This document shows, piece after piece, positions 19,373 through 28,437 of a stretch of 64,000 nucleotides of DNA (positions are counted from its first letter, which is position 1; each line of letters begins with the position of its first letter). The notes under the pieces were generated by a model. The model was given only the letters and a program-made list of their open reading frames with translations, did not search any database and was not told the DNA's origin. This stretch comes from Noviherbaspirillum suwonense. Its GTDB lineage: Bacteria; Pseudomonadota; Gammaproteobacteria; Burkholderiales; Burkholderiaceae_D. A program made the position numbers and the translations under genes. Location: assembly GCF_900182955.1 (NCBI RefSeq), contig NZ_FXUL01000015.1:1-64000 (forward strand), given 5' to 3'.

Positions 19373-20023
19373 CTAGTCCAGCAGGCGCCTGATTTCCGCG
19401 AACGCCTGGGACAGGCTCGCGAGTTCTTCCTTCAGCGCCGCGACTTCCTGCTCCAGCGCCGCGATCCGGTCCTGCCTGGGGCTAGCCGCCGCCTCCGGCG
19501 CGGCCTGCGCTTCCGGAGCCACGTCGCCGGAAAGCAGGTGCGCATAGCGCACTTCCTTGGCGCCGGGCGCGCGCGCCAGCCGGCATGCCAGCGGCGGATA
19601 TTTGTCGATCAGGAATTGCAGCGCGCCCTCGGCCGCGGCGACGCTGTCGAACTCGTGGATGCGCCCGGCGCGGCTGCGCACTTCGGCCGCGGTCTGCGGG
19701 CCGCGCAGCATTAGCATGACCAGCGCGGCCAGCTTGTCCTGCTCCAGCGTCCAGCGCAGCCGCATCCGGTGTTCGTATTTCCTGACGCGGGCGCCGGCCT
19801 GGCTGACTTCCGCCACCAGCCGGGCGGCTGCCAGGGTGTCCAGCGACTGCTGCACGTCGGCTTCGGACACCGCCATCACCGGGTCGCGGCTGGTCAGCTG
19901 GTTGCAGCCGTTGGCCAGCGCATTCAATGAAAGCGGGTAATTGTCCGGCGTCAGCCGCTCTTTCTCGGCAAGCACGGCCAGCACGCGGATGTCGACCGCC
20001 GCCAGTTCAAGATCGTCCGTCAT
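19373..20023 (-). CDS. YceH-family protein (DUF480)
   Basis: A 216-residue protein matching the YceH/UPF0502 family: VRVLAVLAEKE-like RVLAVLAEKERLTPDNYP at the start, then NALANGCNQLTSRDP, and a second winged-helix-like region with LMLRGPQTAAEVRSRAGR. A C-terminal coiled segment (about 180-214) rich in E, L and A follows. The function of the family is not settled; the domains look like paired winged helices. It lies 22 bases downstream of rlmB on the same strand and may be the last gene of the rnr-rlmB operon. Confidence 0.88.
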   Translation of the reverse strand: MTDDLELAAVDIRVLAVLAEKERLTPDNYPLSLNALANGCNQLTSRDPVMAVSEADVQQSLDTLAAARLVAEVSQAGARVRKYEHRMRLRWTLEQDKLAALVMLMLRGPQTAAEVRSRAGRIHEFDSVAAAEGALQFLIDKYPPLACRLARAPGAKEVRYAHLLSGDVAPEAQAAPEAAASPRQDRIAALEQEVAALKEELASLSQAFAEIRRLLD

Positions 20024-20045
20024 CGTCTGCGCGCCTCGTCCGGGC

Positions 20046-20789
20046 TCAGACGCCCTTGACCATGCGCTGCCGGCGCGCTTCGTACAGGCAGACGCCCGAC
20101 GCCACAGACACGTTCAGGCTTTCCACCGAGCCCAGCATCGGCACCGACACCAGCAGGTCGCAGGTGTCGCGCGTCAGCCGGCGCATGCCCTCGCCTTCCG
20201 AACCCATCACCAGCGCAGCGCCGCCGCTGAAGTCGGCTTCGTACAGGCCCTTGTCGGCATCCTCGGTGGTGCCGATCAGCCAGATATCGCGTTCCTTCAG
20301 TTCGCGCATGGTCCGCGCGAGGTTGGTGACCGTGATGTAGGGCACCGTGTCGGCCGCGCCGCTGGCCACCTTGGCGGCCGTCGCATTGAGGCCGACAGCG
20401 CGGTCCTTGGGAGCGATGACCGCATGCGCGCCGGCGCCATCCGCCACGCGCAGGCAGGCGCCGAGATTGTGCGGGTCGGTGATGCCGTCGAGGATCAGGA
20501 TCAGCGGCGGTCCGACTACCATGTCCAGCAGTTCATCGAGATTGCGCGCCAGCGAGACCGCGCCGGCCTTGGCCACCACGCCCTGGTGGCGGCGGCTGCC
20601 GACCATGCTGGACAGGCGGGTTTCGTCGGCCTGGATCACGCGCACGCCCGCAGCGGCCACGGCGCGCAGCAGTTCGCGCATGCGCGGGTCGTGCCGCGCC
20701 GCATCGACATAGATTTCCTCGATGCTTTCCGCCTCGTGGCGGAGTCGCGCGGTCACGGCATGGAAGCCGAAAATCAGTTTGCTCTTCAT
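20046..20789 (-). CDS. rlmB: 23S rRNA (guanosine-2'-O-)-methyltransferase RlmB
   Basis: A 247-residue SPOUT methyltransferase that methylates the ribose of G2251 in 23S rRNA using S-adenosylmethionine. The N-terminal substrate-binding domain starts [13 protein letters not shown]. SpoU motifs follow: [18 protein letters not shown] (motif 1), [10 protein letters not shown] (motif 2) and [14 protein letters not shown] (motif 3, knotted SAM site). Length equals E. coli RlmB. It starts 1 base after the rnr stop, and the rnr-rlmB order is common in proteobacteria, which supports one transcript. Confidence 0.95.
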   Translation of the reverse strand: MKSKLIFGFHAVTARLRHEAESIEEIYVDAARHDPRMRELLRAVAAAGVRVIQADETRLSSMVGSRRHQGVVAKAGAVSLARNLDELLDMVVGPPLILILDGITDPHNLGACLRVADGAGAHAVIAPKDRAVGLNATAAKVASGAADTVPYITVTNLARTMRELKERDIWLIGTTEDADKGLYEADFSGGAALVMGSEGEGMRRLTRDTCDLLVSVPMLGSVESLNVSVASGVCLYEARRQRMVKGV

Positions 20790-20790
20790 C

Positions 20791-23307
20791 TTATTTCTGC
20801 CGCTTCTTCCTGCTGCCCGACTTGTCGCCGGCATTTTTTCCTGACGTCCGCGCTTTTGGCGCCGATGCCGCATGCGCACCCAGCCCAGGCTCGCCATGAC
20901 GGCTGCGTCCCTTGCGGCCGGCCGCGCCCTGGTCCTGCGTGGTCGGATAAGCCGGCGCGGGCGCATCCTGCCCGCCCTGCCCGTCGTCCGCCTTCTTCGA
21001 TGGCTTCGCCTGCCTGGCCTGCTTGTTTTCCTGCTCGGCGTCGGCGCGGCGCGCCTCGTTTTTCAGCTGCGTATGGATGCCGGGTTCGGACACCAGCCGC
21101 AGGTCGATCTTGCGGGCGTCGAGGTCGACACGGCTTACCTGCACCGTCACGCGGTCGGTCAACTGGTAGCGCATGCCGGTGCGCTCGCCGCGCAGTTCAT
21201 GGCGGGCATCGTCATACTGGAAATAATCGGCGCCCAGCTCGGTGACATGCACCAGGCCTTCGATGAACAGCGTGTCGAGCTGCACGAATATGCCGAACGA
21301 GGCGACGCCCGACACGGTGCCGGTGAACTCCTCGCCCAGGTGGTCGCGGATGAAATAGCACTTGAGCCAGGCTTCGACGTCGCGCGAGGCTTCGTCGGCG
21401 CGGCGCTCGTTGGCCGAGCAATGCACGCCCAGCGACTCCCAGATGGCAAGCTCGCCTTCCAGCTTCTTCTTGCCGCTCAGCTTGTCCGCGGCCTGCTTGC
21501 GGCGCGCGGCCGGCGACAGCGTCGTGTTCAGTTCGCTGACCTCGATGCCGCGCGGGTCGTAGCGCTTGCCGGCGATGATGGCCTTGATTGCACGGTGCGT
21601 CAGCAGGTCCGGGTAGCGCCGGATCGGGCTGGTGAAGTGCGCATACGCCTCATACGACAGGCCGAAGTGGCCGATGTTTTCCGGGCTGTAGACCGCCTGC
21701 TGCATCGAGCGCAGCAGCATGGTCTGCAGCAGCACCGCGTCCGGGCGCAGCTTGATCTTCGGCAGCAGTTCGGCATAGTCGGACGCCGACGGCTTGTCGC
21801 CGCCGCCCAGGTTCAGGCCCATCTGCTTCAGGAAGGTGCGCAGCTGGTCGAGCTTTTCCTTGCTCGGGCTTGCGTGCACGCGGAACAGCGTCGGATGCTT
21901 GTGCCGCTCCAGCAGGTCGGCCGCGCAGACGTTGGCGGCCAGCATGCATTCCTCGATCAGGCGGTGCGCGTCGTTGCGGGTGCGCGGCAGGATCTGCTCG
22001 ATCTTGCCCGAGCCGTTGATGACGATATAGGTCTCGGTCGTCTCGAAGTCGATTGCGCCGCGCGCATGGCGGGCCTGCAGCAGCACGTGGAACAGCTCGT
22101 ACAGGTTCTGCAGGTGCGGCACCAGTTCCTGCCGCTTGGCCGCCTCGATGCCGCGGGTATTGGTCAGGATGGCCGCGACCTCGTTATAGGTCAGCCGGGC
22201 GGCCGAGTGGATGACTGCCGGGTAGAACTGGTAGGCCTTGACCTCGCCCTTGGCCGTGATCACCGCGTCGCAGACCAGCGTCAGGCGGTCCACGTCGGGG
22301 TTCAGCGAGCACAGGCCATTGGACAGCTTTTCCGGCAGCATCGGGATCACCCGTCGCGGGAAGTAGACCGAGGTGCTGCGTTCCAGCGCGTCGGCGTCCA
22401 GCGCGTCGTTCGGACGGACGTAATGGCTGACGTCGGCGATCGCGACGATCAGGCGATAGCCCTTGCTGCGGCCGATCTTGACCGGCTCGCAATACACGGC
22501 GTCGTCGAAGTCGCGCGCATCTTCACCGTCGATGGTCACCATCGGAATGTCGCGCAGGTCGACCCGGCCTTCGAGGTCGCTTTCGCGCACTTCGCCCGGC
22601 AGCTTCGCCGCCTGCTTCTTCGCATCCTCGGAAAATTCGTGCGGCACGCCGAACTTGCGGACCGCAATCTCGATCTCCATGCCCGGGTCGTCGATGTCGC
22701 CCAGCACCTCGATCACCCGGCCCACCGGCTGGGTATAGCGCGACGGCTGCTCGGTCAGCTCGACGCTGACCACCTGCCCGCTCTTGGCCTTGCCCGGCGA
22801 ACCCGCCAGCAGGATGTCCTGGCCGATGCGCTTGTCCTCGGGAACCACGATCCATGCGCCATTTTCATTCAGCAGCCGGCCGATGACACGGGTATTGGCC
22901 CGTTCCACCACCTCGACGATGGTGCCCTCGGGCCGTCCACGGCGGTCGGTGCCGGTGACCCGCGCCTTGACGCGGTCGCCATGCAACACCTTCTGCATTT
23001 CCTTTTCCGACAGGAAGAGGTCGTCGCCGCCGTCGTCCGGTATCAGGAAGCCGAAGCCGTCGCGATGGCCGCTGACCTTGCCCGCAATAAAATTGGGCGC
23101 GTTGCTCAGCTTGTAGAACCCGCTGCGCTCCAGCACGATCTGGCCGTCGCGCTCCATTGCATTGAGCCGGCGCGTGAGCCCCTCCATCTCGTCAGGCCCC
23201 ACTTGCAGCGCGGCGGCGACCGATGCGGCGTCTTGCGGCTCGCTGGCGGTGCGGAGGATGCCGAGAATGTCCTCGCGACTTGGTATGGAGTAGGGAAATT
23301 GGCTCAA
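20791..23307 (-). CDS. rnr: ribonuclease R
   Basis: An 838-residue 3'-5' exoribonuclease. In order it has an N-terminal winged-helix region, two cold-shock domains (about 70-225), the RNB catalytic domain with the metal-binding aspartates in [14 protein letters not shown] (Asp260, 266, 268, 269), an S1 RNA-binding domain (about 650-730), and a long basic low-complexity tail ending KKRQK. It degrades structured RNA and takes part in RNA quality control. The start fits relatives ([15 protein letters not shown]). It heads the rnr-rlmB-yceH-like unit and is divergent from tRNA-Leu(CAG). Confidence 0.96.
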   Translation of the reverse strand: MSQFPYSIPSREDILGILRTASEPQDAASVAAALQVGPDEMEGLTRRLNAMERDGQIVLERSGFYKLSNAPNFIAGKVSGHRDGFGFLIPDDGGDDLFLSEKEMQKVLHGDRVKARVTGTDRRGRPEGTIVEVVERANTRVIGRLLNENGAWIVVPEDKRIGQDILLAGSPGKAKSGQVVSVELTEQPSRYTQPVGRVIEVLGDIDDPGMEIEIAVRKFGVPHEFSEDAKKQAAKLPGEVRESDLEGRVDLRDIPMVTIDGEDARDFDDAVYCEPVKIGRSKGYRLIVAIADVSHYVRPNDALDADALERSTSVYFPRRVIPMLPEKLSNGLCSLNPDVDRLTLVCDAVITAKGEVKAYQFYPAVIHSAARLTYNEVAAILTNTRGIEAAKRQELVPHLQNLYELFHVLLQARHARGAIDFETTETYIVINGSGKIEQILPRTRNDAHRLIEECMLAANVCAADLLERHKHPTLFRVHASPSKEKLDQLRTFLKQMGLNLGGGDKPSASDYAELLPKIKLRPDAVLLQTMLLRSMQQAVYSPENIGHFGLSYEAYAHFTSPIRRYPDLLTHRAIKAIIAGKRYDPRGIEVSELNTTLSPAARRKQAADKLSGKKKLEGELAIWESLGVHCSANERRADEASRDVEAWLKCYFIRDHLGEEFTGTVSGVASFGIFVQLDTLFIEGLVHVTELGADYFQYDDARHELRGERTGMRYQLTDRVTVQVSRVDLDARKIDLRLVSEPGIHTQLKNEARRADAEQENKQARQAKPSKKADDGQGGQDAPAPAYPTTQDQGAAGRKGRSRHGEPGLGAHAASAPKARTSGKNAGDKSGSRKKRQK

Positions 23308-23468
23308 AAGCGTGGGGTTTCAGGTTAAAAAATAGAGCGGGTAGTGTACCGGACTAAGGCAATATTCGCCTAGCACAATGCCGGCCGCCGAAATTCGCCT
23401 CGCCGAATTGACTTCGGGAAGTTTTTCTCTATAATGCCAGTCTTCTTTGGGAAGCAGCATCTCCCCGA

Positions 23469-23553
23469 GCCCACGTGGCGGAATTGGTAGACGCGCATGG
23501 TTCAGGTCCATGTGCCGCAAGGTGTGGGGGTTCGAGTCCCTCCGTGGGCACCA
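23469..23553 (+). tRNA. tRNA-Leu (anticodon CAG)
   Basis: A class II tRNA with acceptor stem GCCCACG/CGTGGGC, then A and encoded CCA. The anticodon stem CATGG/CCATG holds the loop TTCAGGT, giving CAG. The long variable arm and the T-loop TTCGAGT are present. It is followed by a strong hairpin terminator. Confidence 0.96.
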
Positions 23554-23560
23554 AAACAAG

Positions 23561-23591
23561 AAAGGCCGGTTGCGCAAGCAACCGGCCTTTT
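23561..23591 (+). terminator. intrinsic terminator of tRNA-Leu(CAG)
   Basis: AAAGGCCGGTTGC pairs with GCAACCGGCCTTT around a very short loop and is followed by TTTTG. It starts 8 bases after the tRNA. Confidence 0.85.
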
Positions 23592-23596
23592 GCGTT

Positions 23597-23644
23597 TGGC
23601 GCCCACGAGCAAAGCGCCTGCGCGCTTTGCGGGAGGGACTCGAA
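23597..23644 (-). repeat. inverted, interrupted copy of the tRNA-Leu 3' end
   Basis: Read on the minus strand, TTCGAGTCCCTCC is followed by about 24 unrelated bases and then CGTGGGCGCCA. The two parts equal the T-loop/arm and the acceptor end with CCA of the adjacent tRNA-Leu(CAG). It looks like a degenerate partial duplication in opposite orientation. Confidence 0.5.
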
Positions 23645-23706
23645 AGCCCGGCCCCGCAGGGCCGGGCGGGGTCGCGGAACGTGACCGAGCTCCCTCCGTG
23701 AACAAA

Positions 23707-23735
23707 AGACTGGCTTGATTTCATCAAGCCAGTCT
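23707..23735 (-). terminator. intrinsic terminator of galE
   Basis: AGACTGGCTTGA and TCAAGCCAGTCT form a perfect 12-base stem with a 5-base loop; on the minus strand the stem runs into TTTTG. It lies 52 bases after the galE stop. Confidence 0.8.
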
Positions 23736-23787
23736 CTGACCAGACCCGCAATGATCCGCCCCGCGGATCATTCAAATCAAAACAGCC

Positions 23788-24807
23788 CTACCCCCCAAAC
23801 CCTTCCGGATTCCCTTCCTGCCAGCGCCAGTGATCCTCGCACATCTCGCGCATCCCCTTCTCCGCCTGCCATCCCAGCAGCTCCCTGGCTTTCACCGGCG
23901 ACGCATAGCAGCTCGCGATATCGCCAGGACGGCGCGGCACGATCTGGTACGGCACCGGCCGGCCGCTGGCCGCCTCGAATGCCTTGATGGTTTCCAGCAC
24001 GCTGTAGCCCTGCCCGGTGCCGAGGTTCACGGTAAAGCCGCCGTCGTGCGCGAACAGCCGGTTCAGCGCGGCCACGTGGCCCTTGGCGAGATCGACCACG
24101 TGGATATAGTCGCGTACGCCGGTGCCGTCGGGCGTCGGATAATCATTGCCGAACACCGACAGCCGCTCGCGCCGGCCGACCGCCACCTGCGCAATGAACG
24201 GCATCAGGTTGTTCGGTATGCCGCGCGGATCCTCGCCGATCAGCCCGCTTTCATGCGCGCCGACCGGGTTGAAGTAGCGCAGCACGCCAATGCGCCATGA
24301 CGGGTCGGCTTTTTCCAGGTCGCCCAGGATCTGCTCGACCATCAGCTTCGAACGCCCGTACGGATTGGTCACCGACAGCCGCGCGCTTTCGACCAGCGGC
24401 AGCACTTCCGGGTCGCCGTAGACGGTGGCCGACGAACTGAACACGAAATTCTTCACGTTCGCCGCGGCCAGCGCCTCCAGCAGGTTGATGGTGCCGCCGA
24501 CATTGTTATCGAAATAGAACAGCGGCTTCTCGACCGATTCGCCGACCGCCTTGAGTCCGGCGAAGTGGATCACCGCGTCGATCTGCTGCGCCGACAGGAT
24601 CGCGTCCAGCGCCGCGCGGTCGCGGATGTCGGCTTCCTGCAGTGGCAGGTCCTTGCCGGTGATCTGGCTGACGCGGTCGAGCGACTTGCGCGAGCTGTTG
24701 CACAGGTTATCCAGCGCGACCACCTTGAAGCCGCTCTGCAGCAGCTCGACACAGGTATGCGAGCCGATAAAGCCGGACGCGCCGGTCACCAGTATGGTTT
24801 TAGACAT
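23788..24807 (-). CDS. galE: UDP-glucose 4-epimerase
   Basis: A 339-residue short-chain dehydrogenase-fold enzyme that interconverts UDP-glucose and UDP-galactose with bound NAD. The nucleotide motif [10 protein letters not shown] lies near 8-17, the catalytic serine region [11 protein letters not shown] near 123-133, and the YxxxK pair is Tyr150/Lys154 in NPYGRSK. Length is normal for GalE. The ATG at 24807 places the Rossmann motif at the N-terminus; the frame continues upstream without support. It supplies UDP-galactose to the surrounding polysaccharide pathway, although it sits in the housekeeping block. Confidence 0.95.
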   Translation of the reverse strand: MSKTILVTGASGFIGSHTCVELLQSGFKVVALDNLCNSSRKSLDRVSQITGKDLPLQEADIRDRAALDAILSAQQIDAVIHFAGLKAVGESVEKPLFYFDNNVGGTINLLEALAAANVKNFVFSSSATVYGDPEVLPLVESARLSVTNPYGRSKLMVEQILGDLEKADPSWRIGVLRYFNPVGAHESGLIGEDPRGIPNNLMPFIAQVAVGRRERLSVFGNDYPTPDGTGVRDYIHVVDLAKGHVAALNRLFAHDGGFTVNLGTGQGYSVLETIKAFEAASGRPVPYQIVPRRPGDIASCYASPVKARELLGWQAEKGMREMCEDHWRWQEGNPEGFGG

Positions 24808-24980
24808 AAAAAAAGAAACCTTCCGAAATTGGGATAGCGCCGACCGGTCAGGTACGGCGCGCAATTGGCCCCGGGGCCAGACGCACAACGCAGAAAGACT
24901 TGCCGTTGTGCACGGAAGCAATTCTACTCGCGTACAATCCCGCCTCACTCCTGTCTGATCAAAGCCTTCCGCTTTCCTTC

Positions 24981-26252
24981 ATGCCGCCAGCCAGCACTCT
25001 CGAGCCGCAATCCCGCCAGCGCGCGCATGGCCAGCGCATGGCCCTGGCCGTCTTCGCCTACCTTGTGCTCCTGTTCTACGGCAGCCTCTATCCGTTCAGC
25101 CAATGGCATGCGCCCGCCTATCCGCTGATGCAGTTCCTGCCGCTGTGGCCGGACCACCTGGACAAGGGCGACGTGCTGCAGAACGTGCTGGTCTATGCGC
25201 CGTTCGGCATGCTCTGCACGCTATGGCTCGCGCAGTCGATGCCGGTGCTGCGCGCGGCGCTGCTGGCGGTGGCGCTGGGCGCGCTGGTCAGCTTCAGCAT
25301 TGAAACCCTGCAGCAGTTCAACAGCGCGCGCGTCGCCTCGTCGGTGGACATCGTGATGAATACGCTGGGCAGCGCCGGCGGCGCCACGCTGGCGACCACC
25401 GTCCTGCGGCACACGCTGTCGGGAAGGCTGGTGCTGGCCTGGCGCGACCGCTGGTTCCGCGACGGCGCGCTGGCCAACACCGGGCTGGTCGTGATCGGCT
25501 TCTGGATGCTGTCGCAGACCAGCCCGCTGGTGCCCACGCTCGATATCGGCCACCTCCGGCATGCGCTGGGCGGCCTGTGGCGCGCGCTGCACGACCCGCA
25601 TCCGATCGACCTCGCCCGCCTGGCGCGCTACACACTGATGACAGCCGGCATCGGCCTGATGCTGATGCTGCTGGCGCGGCCGGGCCGTGCGGCCTTGCGC
25701 CTTCTGGCGGCGATGCTGGCAGCGGTATTGCTGGCCAAGATCATCGTGGTCAGCCGCGTGCTGTCGCTCGAGGCGATCGGCGGCTCGATGCTGGCCCTTG
25801 CGGCCTGCTGCGCGATGCGGCTGCTGCCGGCCAGGCTGCTGCCATTGGCCGGCATCGCGCTGGTCGCGGCGGGCTTCACGGTTTCCGAACTGGCGCCGGT
25901 CGACGGCGGCGGCATCGGCCTGTCGTTCAACTGGATTCCGTTCGCGGGCCACATGCGCTCCATTACGGCGCTGGAGAACATCCTCGAGCTGCTGTGGCCG
26001 TTCATGGCGATCGCCTGGTTCACCCGCTGGCATGCGCCGGCCCGGCTGTCGAAGCCAGGCATCGCCGCCGGCGCGGTGCTGGTCGGTGCGGCGGTATTCG
26101 CGATGGAATGGCAGCAGCAGTGGATGCCGGGCCGTTATGGCGACATGACCCAGGTGCTGCTGTGCGTGGTGGGCTGGATCATGCCGTGGTGCGTGCGCGA
26201 GGACGGCGCCGCGAGCGTTGCCCCGCCTAGTCGGCAGCCACCACGCGGCTGA
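24981..26252 (+). CDS. VanZ-like polytopic membrane protein
   Basis: A 423-residue membrane protein. Residues about 20-140 carry the VanZ-like pattern: a helix with YLVLLFYGSLYPF, then LQNVLVYAPFGML and FSIETLQQFNSARVASSVDIVMNTLGSAGG. The rest contains about six more hydrophobic helices (about 165-400). VanZ itself gives low-level teicoplanin resistance by an unknown mechanism; the relatives near EPS loci have no assigned role. ATG 24981 follows TTTCCTTC without a clear ribosome-binding site, and a longer frame from 24900 exists. It converges with the lytic transglycosylase, overlapping its stop by 26 bases. Confidence 0.82.
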   Translation: MPPASTLEPQSRQRAHGQRMALAVFAYLVLLFYGSLYPFSQWHAPAYPLMQFLPLWPDHLDKGDVLQNVLVYAPFGMLCTLWLAQSMPVLRAALLAVALGALVSFSIETLQQFNSARVASSVDIVMNTLGSAGGATLATTVLRHTLSGRLVLAWRDRWFRDGALANTGLVVIGFWMLSQTSPLVPTLDIGHLRHALGGLWRALHDPHPIDLARLARYTLMTAGIGLMLMLLARPGRAALRLLAAMLAAVLLAKIIVVSRVLSLEAIGGSMLALAACCAMRLLPARLLPLAGIALVAAGFTVSELAPVDGGGIGLSFNWIPFAGHMRSITALENILELLWPFMAIAWFTRWHAPARLSKPGIAAGAVLVGAAVFAMEWQQQWMPGRYGDMTQVLLCVVGWIMPWCVREDGAASVAPPSRQPPRG

Positions 26253-27132
26253 CCATCGGCGACGCCGGCACCAGGTTCTGGCGGTACGGGTGGCTGGTCT
26301 TGCGATACAGCGCGGTGATGCGGCGGACGTAGTCGCGTGTTTCCGGATAGGGCGGAATGCCACGGTACTTCTCCACCGCCCGCTCGCCTGCATTGTAGGC
26401 AGCCGCCACCAGCGGCACGTCTCCCTTGAAGAAGGCCAGCAGCCATTGCAGGTAGGCGACGCCGCCCTTGATATTGTCCTCGGCATTGAACGCGTCCTTC
26501 ACCCGGAAGCGGCGCGCCGTTTCCGGGATCAGCTGCATCAGGCCCTGCGCATTCCTGGGCGAGACCGCGTTGGCATTGAAACCGGACTCGACGGCGATGA
26601 ACGCCAGCACCAGCTGCGGGTCGACCTCGTACTTGGGCGACACCTTGCCGACCATGTTGTAGATATGGCCGCGGGGATAATTCGGCTCGCGGCCGGCCGG
26701 CAATTCCGCCGGCGCCGGCGCCTGAACGACTTTCGGCGGCGGCACCAGGCAGGGCGGCATCACCGGCTTGGCCGTGGCAGCCAGCTTCTGCATGTTCTGC
26801 GCCTGCAGATGCCCCTGCTGCGCGGCCAGGTTGAACAGGTAGGCGGCAATGGCGTCGTCACGATCGACGCCGCGGCCATTCGCATACATCCAGCCAAGTC
26901 CATACTGCCCGTCCGGATGGTTGGCCTTTGCCGCCGCGCAGTACAGGGAGATCGCACGGCCGTAGTCGCGCGGCACACCTTCCGCGTGTTCATACCGGGC
27001 CGCTTCGCTTACAAGCGCCGCCGCATTGCGGGCGGCGCCTTCCGGCGCGGGCTGGTTGTTGTCGGCAAGCGCAACGCCTGTCACGAGCAGGGCTGCCGTC
27101 AGGAAGGCCAGTTTGGAACGGGCAAAATGCAT
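26227..27132 (-). CDS. lytic transglycosylase with N-terminal Sel1-like repeats
   Basis: A 301-residue secreted protein. It has a signal peptide (cleavage near ALA-DNN, residue 23), a Sel1/TPR-like region (about 55-115: YGRAISLYCAAAKANHPDGQYGLGWMYANGRGV-type repeat), a proline-rich linker, and a C-terminal SLT domain. Glu182 in AVESGF is the expected catalytic acid, followed by GLMQLIPETA and AAYNAGERAV. It should cleave the glycan strand of peptidoglycan in the periplasm, possibly opening the wall for an envelope machine. The second ATG is chosen because AAAGGTGG lies 5 bases before it. Confidence 0.88.
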   Translation of the reverse strand: MHFARSKLAFLTAALLVTGVALADNNQPAPEGAARNAAALVSEAARYEHAEGVPRDYGRAISLYCAAAKANHPDGQYGLGWMYANGRGVDRDDAIAAYLFNLAAQQGHLQAQNMQKLAATAKPVMPPCLVPPPKVVQAPAPAELPAGREPNYPRGHIYNMVGKVSPKYEVDPQLVLAFIAVESGFNANAVSPRNAQGLMQLIPETARRFRVKDAFNAEDNIKGGVAYLQWLLAFFKGDVPLVAAAYNAGERAVEKYRGIPPYPETRDYVRRITALYRKTSHPYRQNLVPASPMVSRVVAAD

Positions 27133-27463
27133 GAAGCCACCTTTCATCAGCGCTTTGTTGATGGAGTTCGCATCCCACCGGGCAAATGCGTGGGATAATT
27201 ATTTCAATAATTGCAACTATTCTGGCACGGCGCAGAGTATAGCGAACTTTTCGCACGCATGTTCGACCCGGCACGGATTGCTTTCTGGTTGGGTATAATG
27301 CCAACTATTGCGAAATACATGTGATTTTAACAATATCCGATTGCGTGACATCAAGCAGATAGCAAGATGGCATCATTCTTGATATCAACTATTTGAACGA
27401 ATCTGTTAGTATCTGCATAGCTTCATCTACGCAGCAGCGAACCGGATAAGACGGAGTAACTAT
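27133..27463. promoter_or_regulatory. divergent intergenic region upstream of the HPr-rel-A cluster
   Basis: A 331-base gene-free, A+T-richer stretch. It carries a perfect inverted repeat AATTATT-TC-AATAATT at 27197-27212 and a TATAAT hexamer on the plus strand near 27294, without a good -35 match at normal spacing. ACGGAG precedes the ATG at 27464 by 8 bases. Confidence 0.4.
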
Positions 27464-28129
27464 ATGACGATGGAAAATTCAGGGCACGAAGACAAGAGCC
27501 AGGCGGCTGACCAAGCACAACCGCCGGCCCACGCAGTCGTGCCAAATCCATCGCGTCGGCGTTTCACCCGCGTCGGCGTTGGCGCATCGGCCGTCGTCGC
27601 GACGCTGGCAAGCCGCTCGGTGCTGGCGAACCTTGCCTGCACCACGCCTTCCGGTTTCACTTCGATGAACCAGAGCCATCGCGCCGCTGACGGCGTTATC
27701 CAGTGCAATGGGCTCAGCTATATGGACTGGATGCGCACCGAAGGCTGGGCGCCGCCAGGCACGGCGATGTTCTCCATCGAATTCAGCCCGGCGCGCCCCG
27801 ATCTTCTCGTGGGCGAGCCAGTCACCGGCACCGGCATTGCCGATACCGGCGGCGGCACCAGCGGCCTTCTGCTGGACAAGGCGACGCTGCGGCAGGCATT
27901 GTTCGGCACCCAGACGCCATTGATCGTCAAGCACCTGATCGCTGCGCTGCTCAATGCCAGCACCAACAGAAGCACCTACCCGACAACAATCCAGGTCAAG
28001 GAAATTTTTCGGGACTGGAATGCGAACAATTCCTATGAAGTCACGGCGGGCGTGCGCTGGTCCACCGATGAAATCATCAAGTACCTGAGCTACACGCAAA
28101 CGCCCGGCTCGCCACTCAACAACTCTTGA
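27464..28129 (+). CDS. Tat-signal protein of unknown function, first gene of HPr-rel-A cluster
   Basis: A 221-residue protein with a twin-arginine signal: SRRRFTRVGVG at 30-40, then a hydrophobic stretch and cleavage near SVLANLA (residue 56). The long hydrophilic leader before the twin arginines is unusual but allowed. The mature part has no motif I recognise; it contains GTGIADTGGGTSGLLLDKATLRQALFG-like glycine-rich loops and ends NNS. It should be exported folded to the periplasm. The TGA overlaps a possible TTG start of the next frame by 4 bases, so it is linked to the PqqD-like, HprK-like and nucleotidyltransferase genes. I would not assign a function. Confidence 0.75.
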   Translation: MTMENSGHEDKSQAADQAQPPAHAVVPNPSRRRFTRVGVGASAVVATLASRSVLANLACTTPSGFTSMNQSHRAADGVIQCNGLSYMDWMRTEGWAPPGTAMFSIEFSPARPDLLVGEPVTGTGIADTGGGTSGLLLDKATLRQALFGTQTPLIVKHLIAALLNASTNRSTYPTTIQVKEIFRDWNANNSYEVTAGVRWSTDEIIKYLSYTQTPGSPLNNS

Positions 28130-28158
28130 ACCTGCCCGACCCGCAAGGCCGTGCCCGG

Positions 28159-28437
28159 ATGAAATGGAAGCTGCGCGACGGGCAATCGCTGCGCATGCTG
28201 GCCGGACAGGATGAGTCCGTTGTCTACAACGATCACTCCGGCGACACCCATCTTCTCAGCGCCATTGCCATTGCTTTCCTCCAGCACCTGCGCAAGAGCC
28301 CGGACAATCTCGCCGGCATCTGCGCTGCCCTTGCAAACGACTGGGAATTCGAGTCCGACGACGAACTGCAGCAGCTTGTCATGTCGCTCGCGGATGAACT
28401 CGATGGCCTCGGACTGATAGAACCTTGCCTGCCCTGA
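28159..28437 (+). CDS. HPr-rel-A system PqqD-family small protein
   Basis: A 92-residue protein with the PqqD pattern: a beta-rich first half (VVYNDHSGDTHLLSAIA, residues 21-37) and helices after it. PqqD proteins bind and present a precursor peptide to a modifying enzyme. The association with the HprK-related kinase next door matches the arrangement named HPr-rel-A. I chose ATG 28159 because the sequence from there has the family length; a TTG at 28126 would couple it to the Tat gene by a 4-base overlap. No precursor peptide or radical-SAM partner is visible nearby. Confidence 0.8.
   Translation: MKWKLRDGQSLRMLAGQDESVVYNDHSGDTHLLSAIAIAFLQHLRKSPDNLAGICAALANDWEFESDDELQQLVMSLADELDGLGLIEPCLP

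Noticed and set aside
23320-23775. A 151-codon minus-strand frame across tRNA-Leu(CAG)
   Set aside because: It runs through the antisense of the tRNA and the terminator and has no ribosome-binding site. Antisense tRNA-Leu frames of this kind are common false genes.
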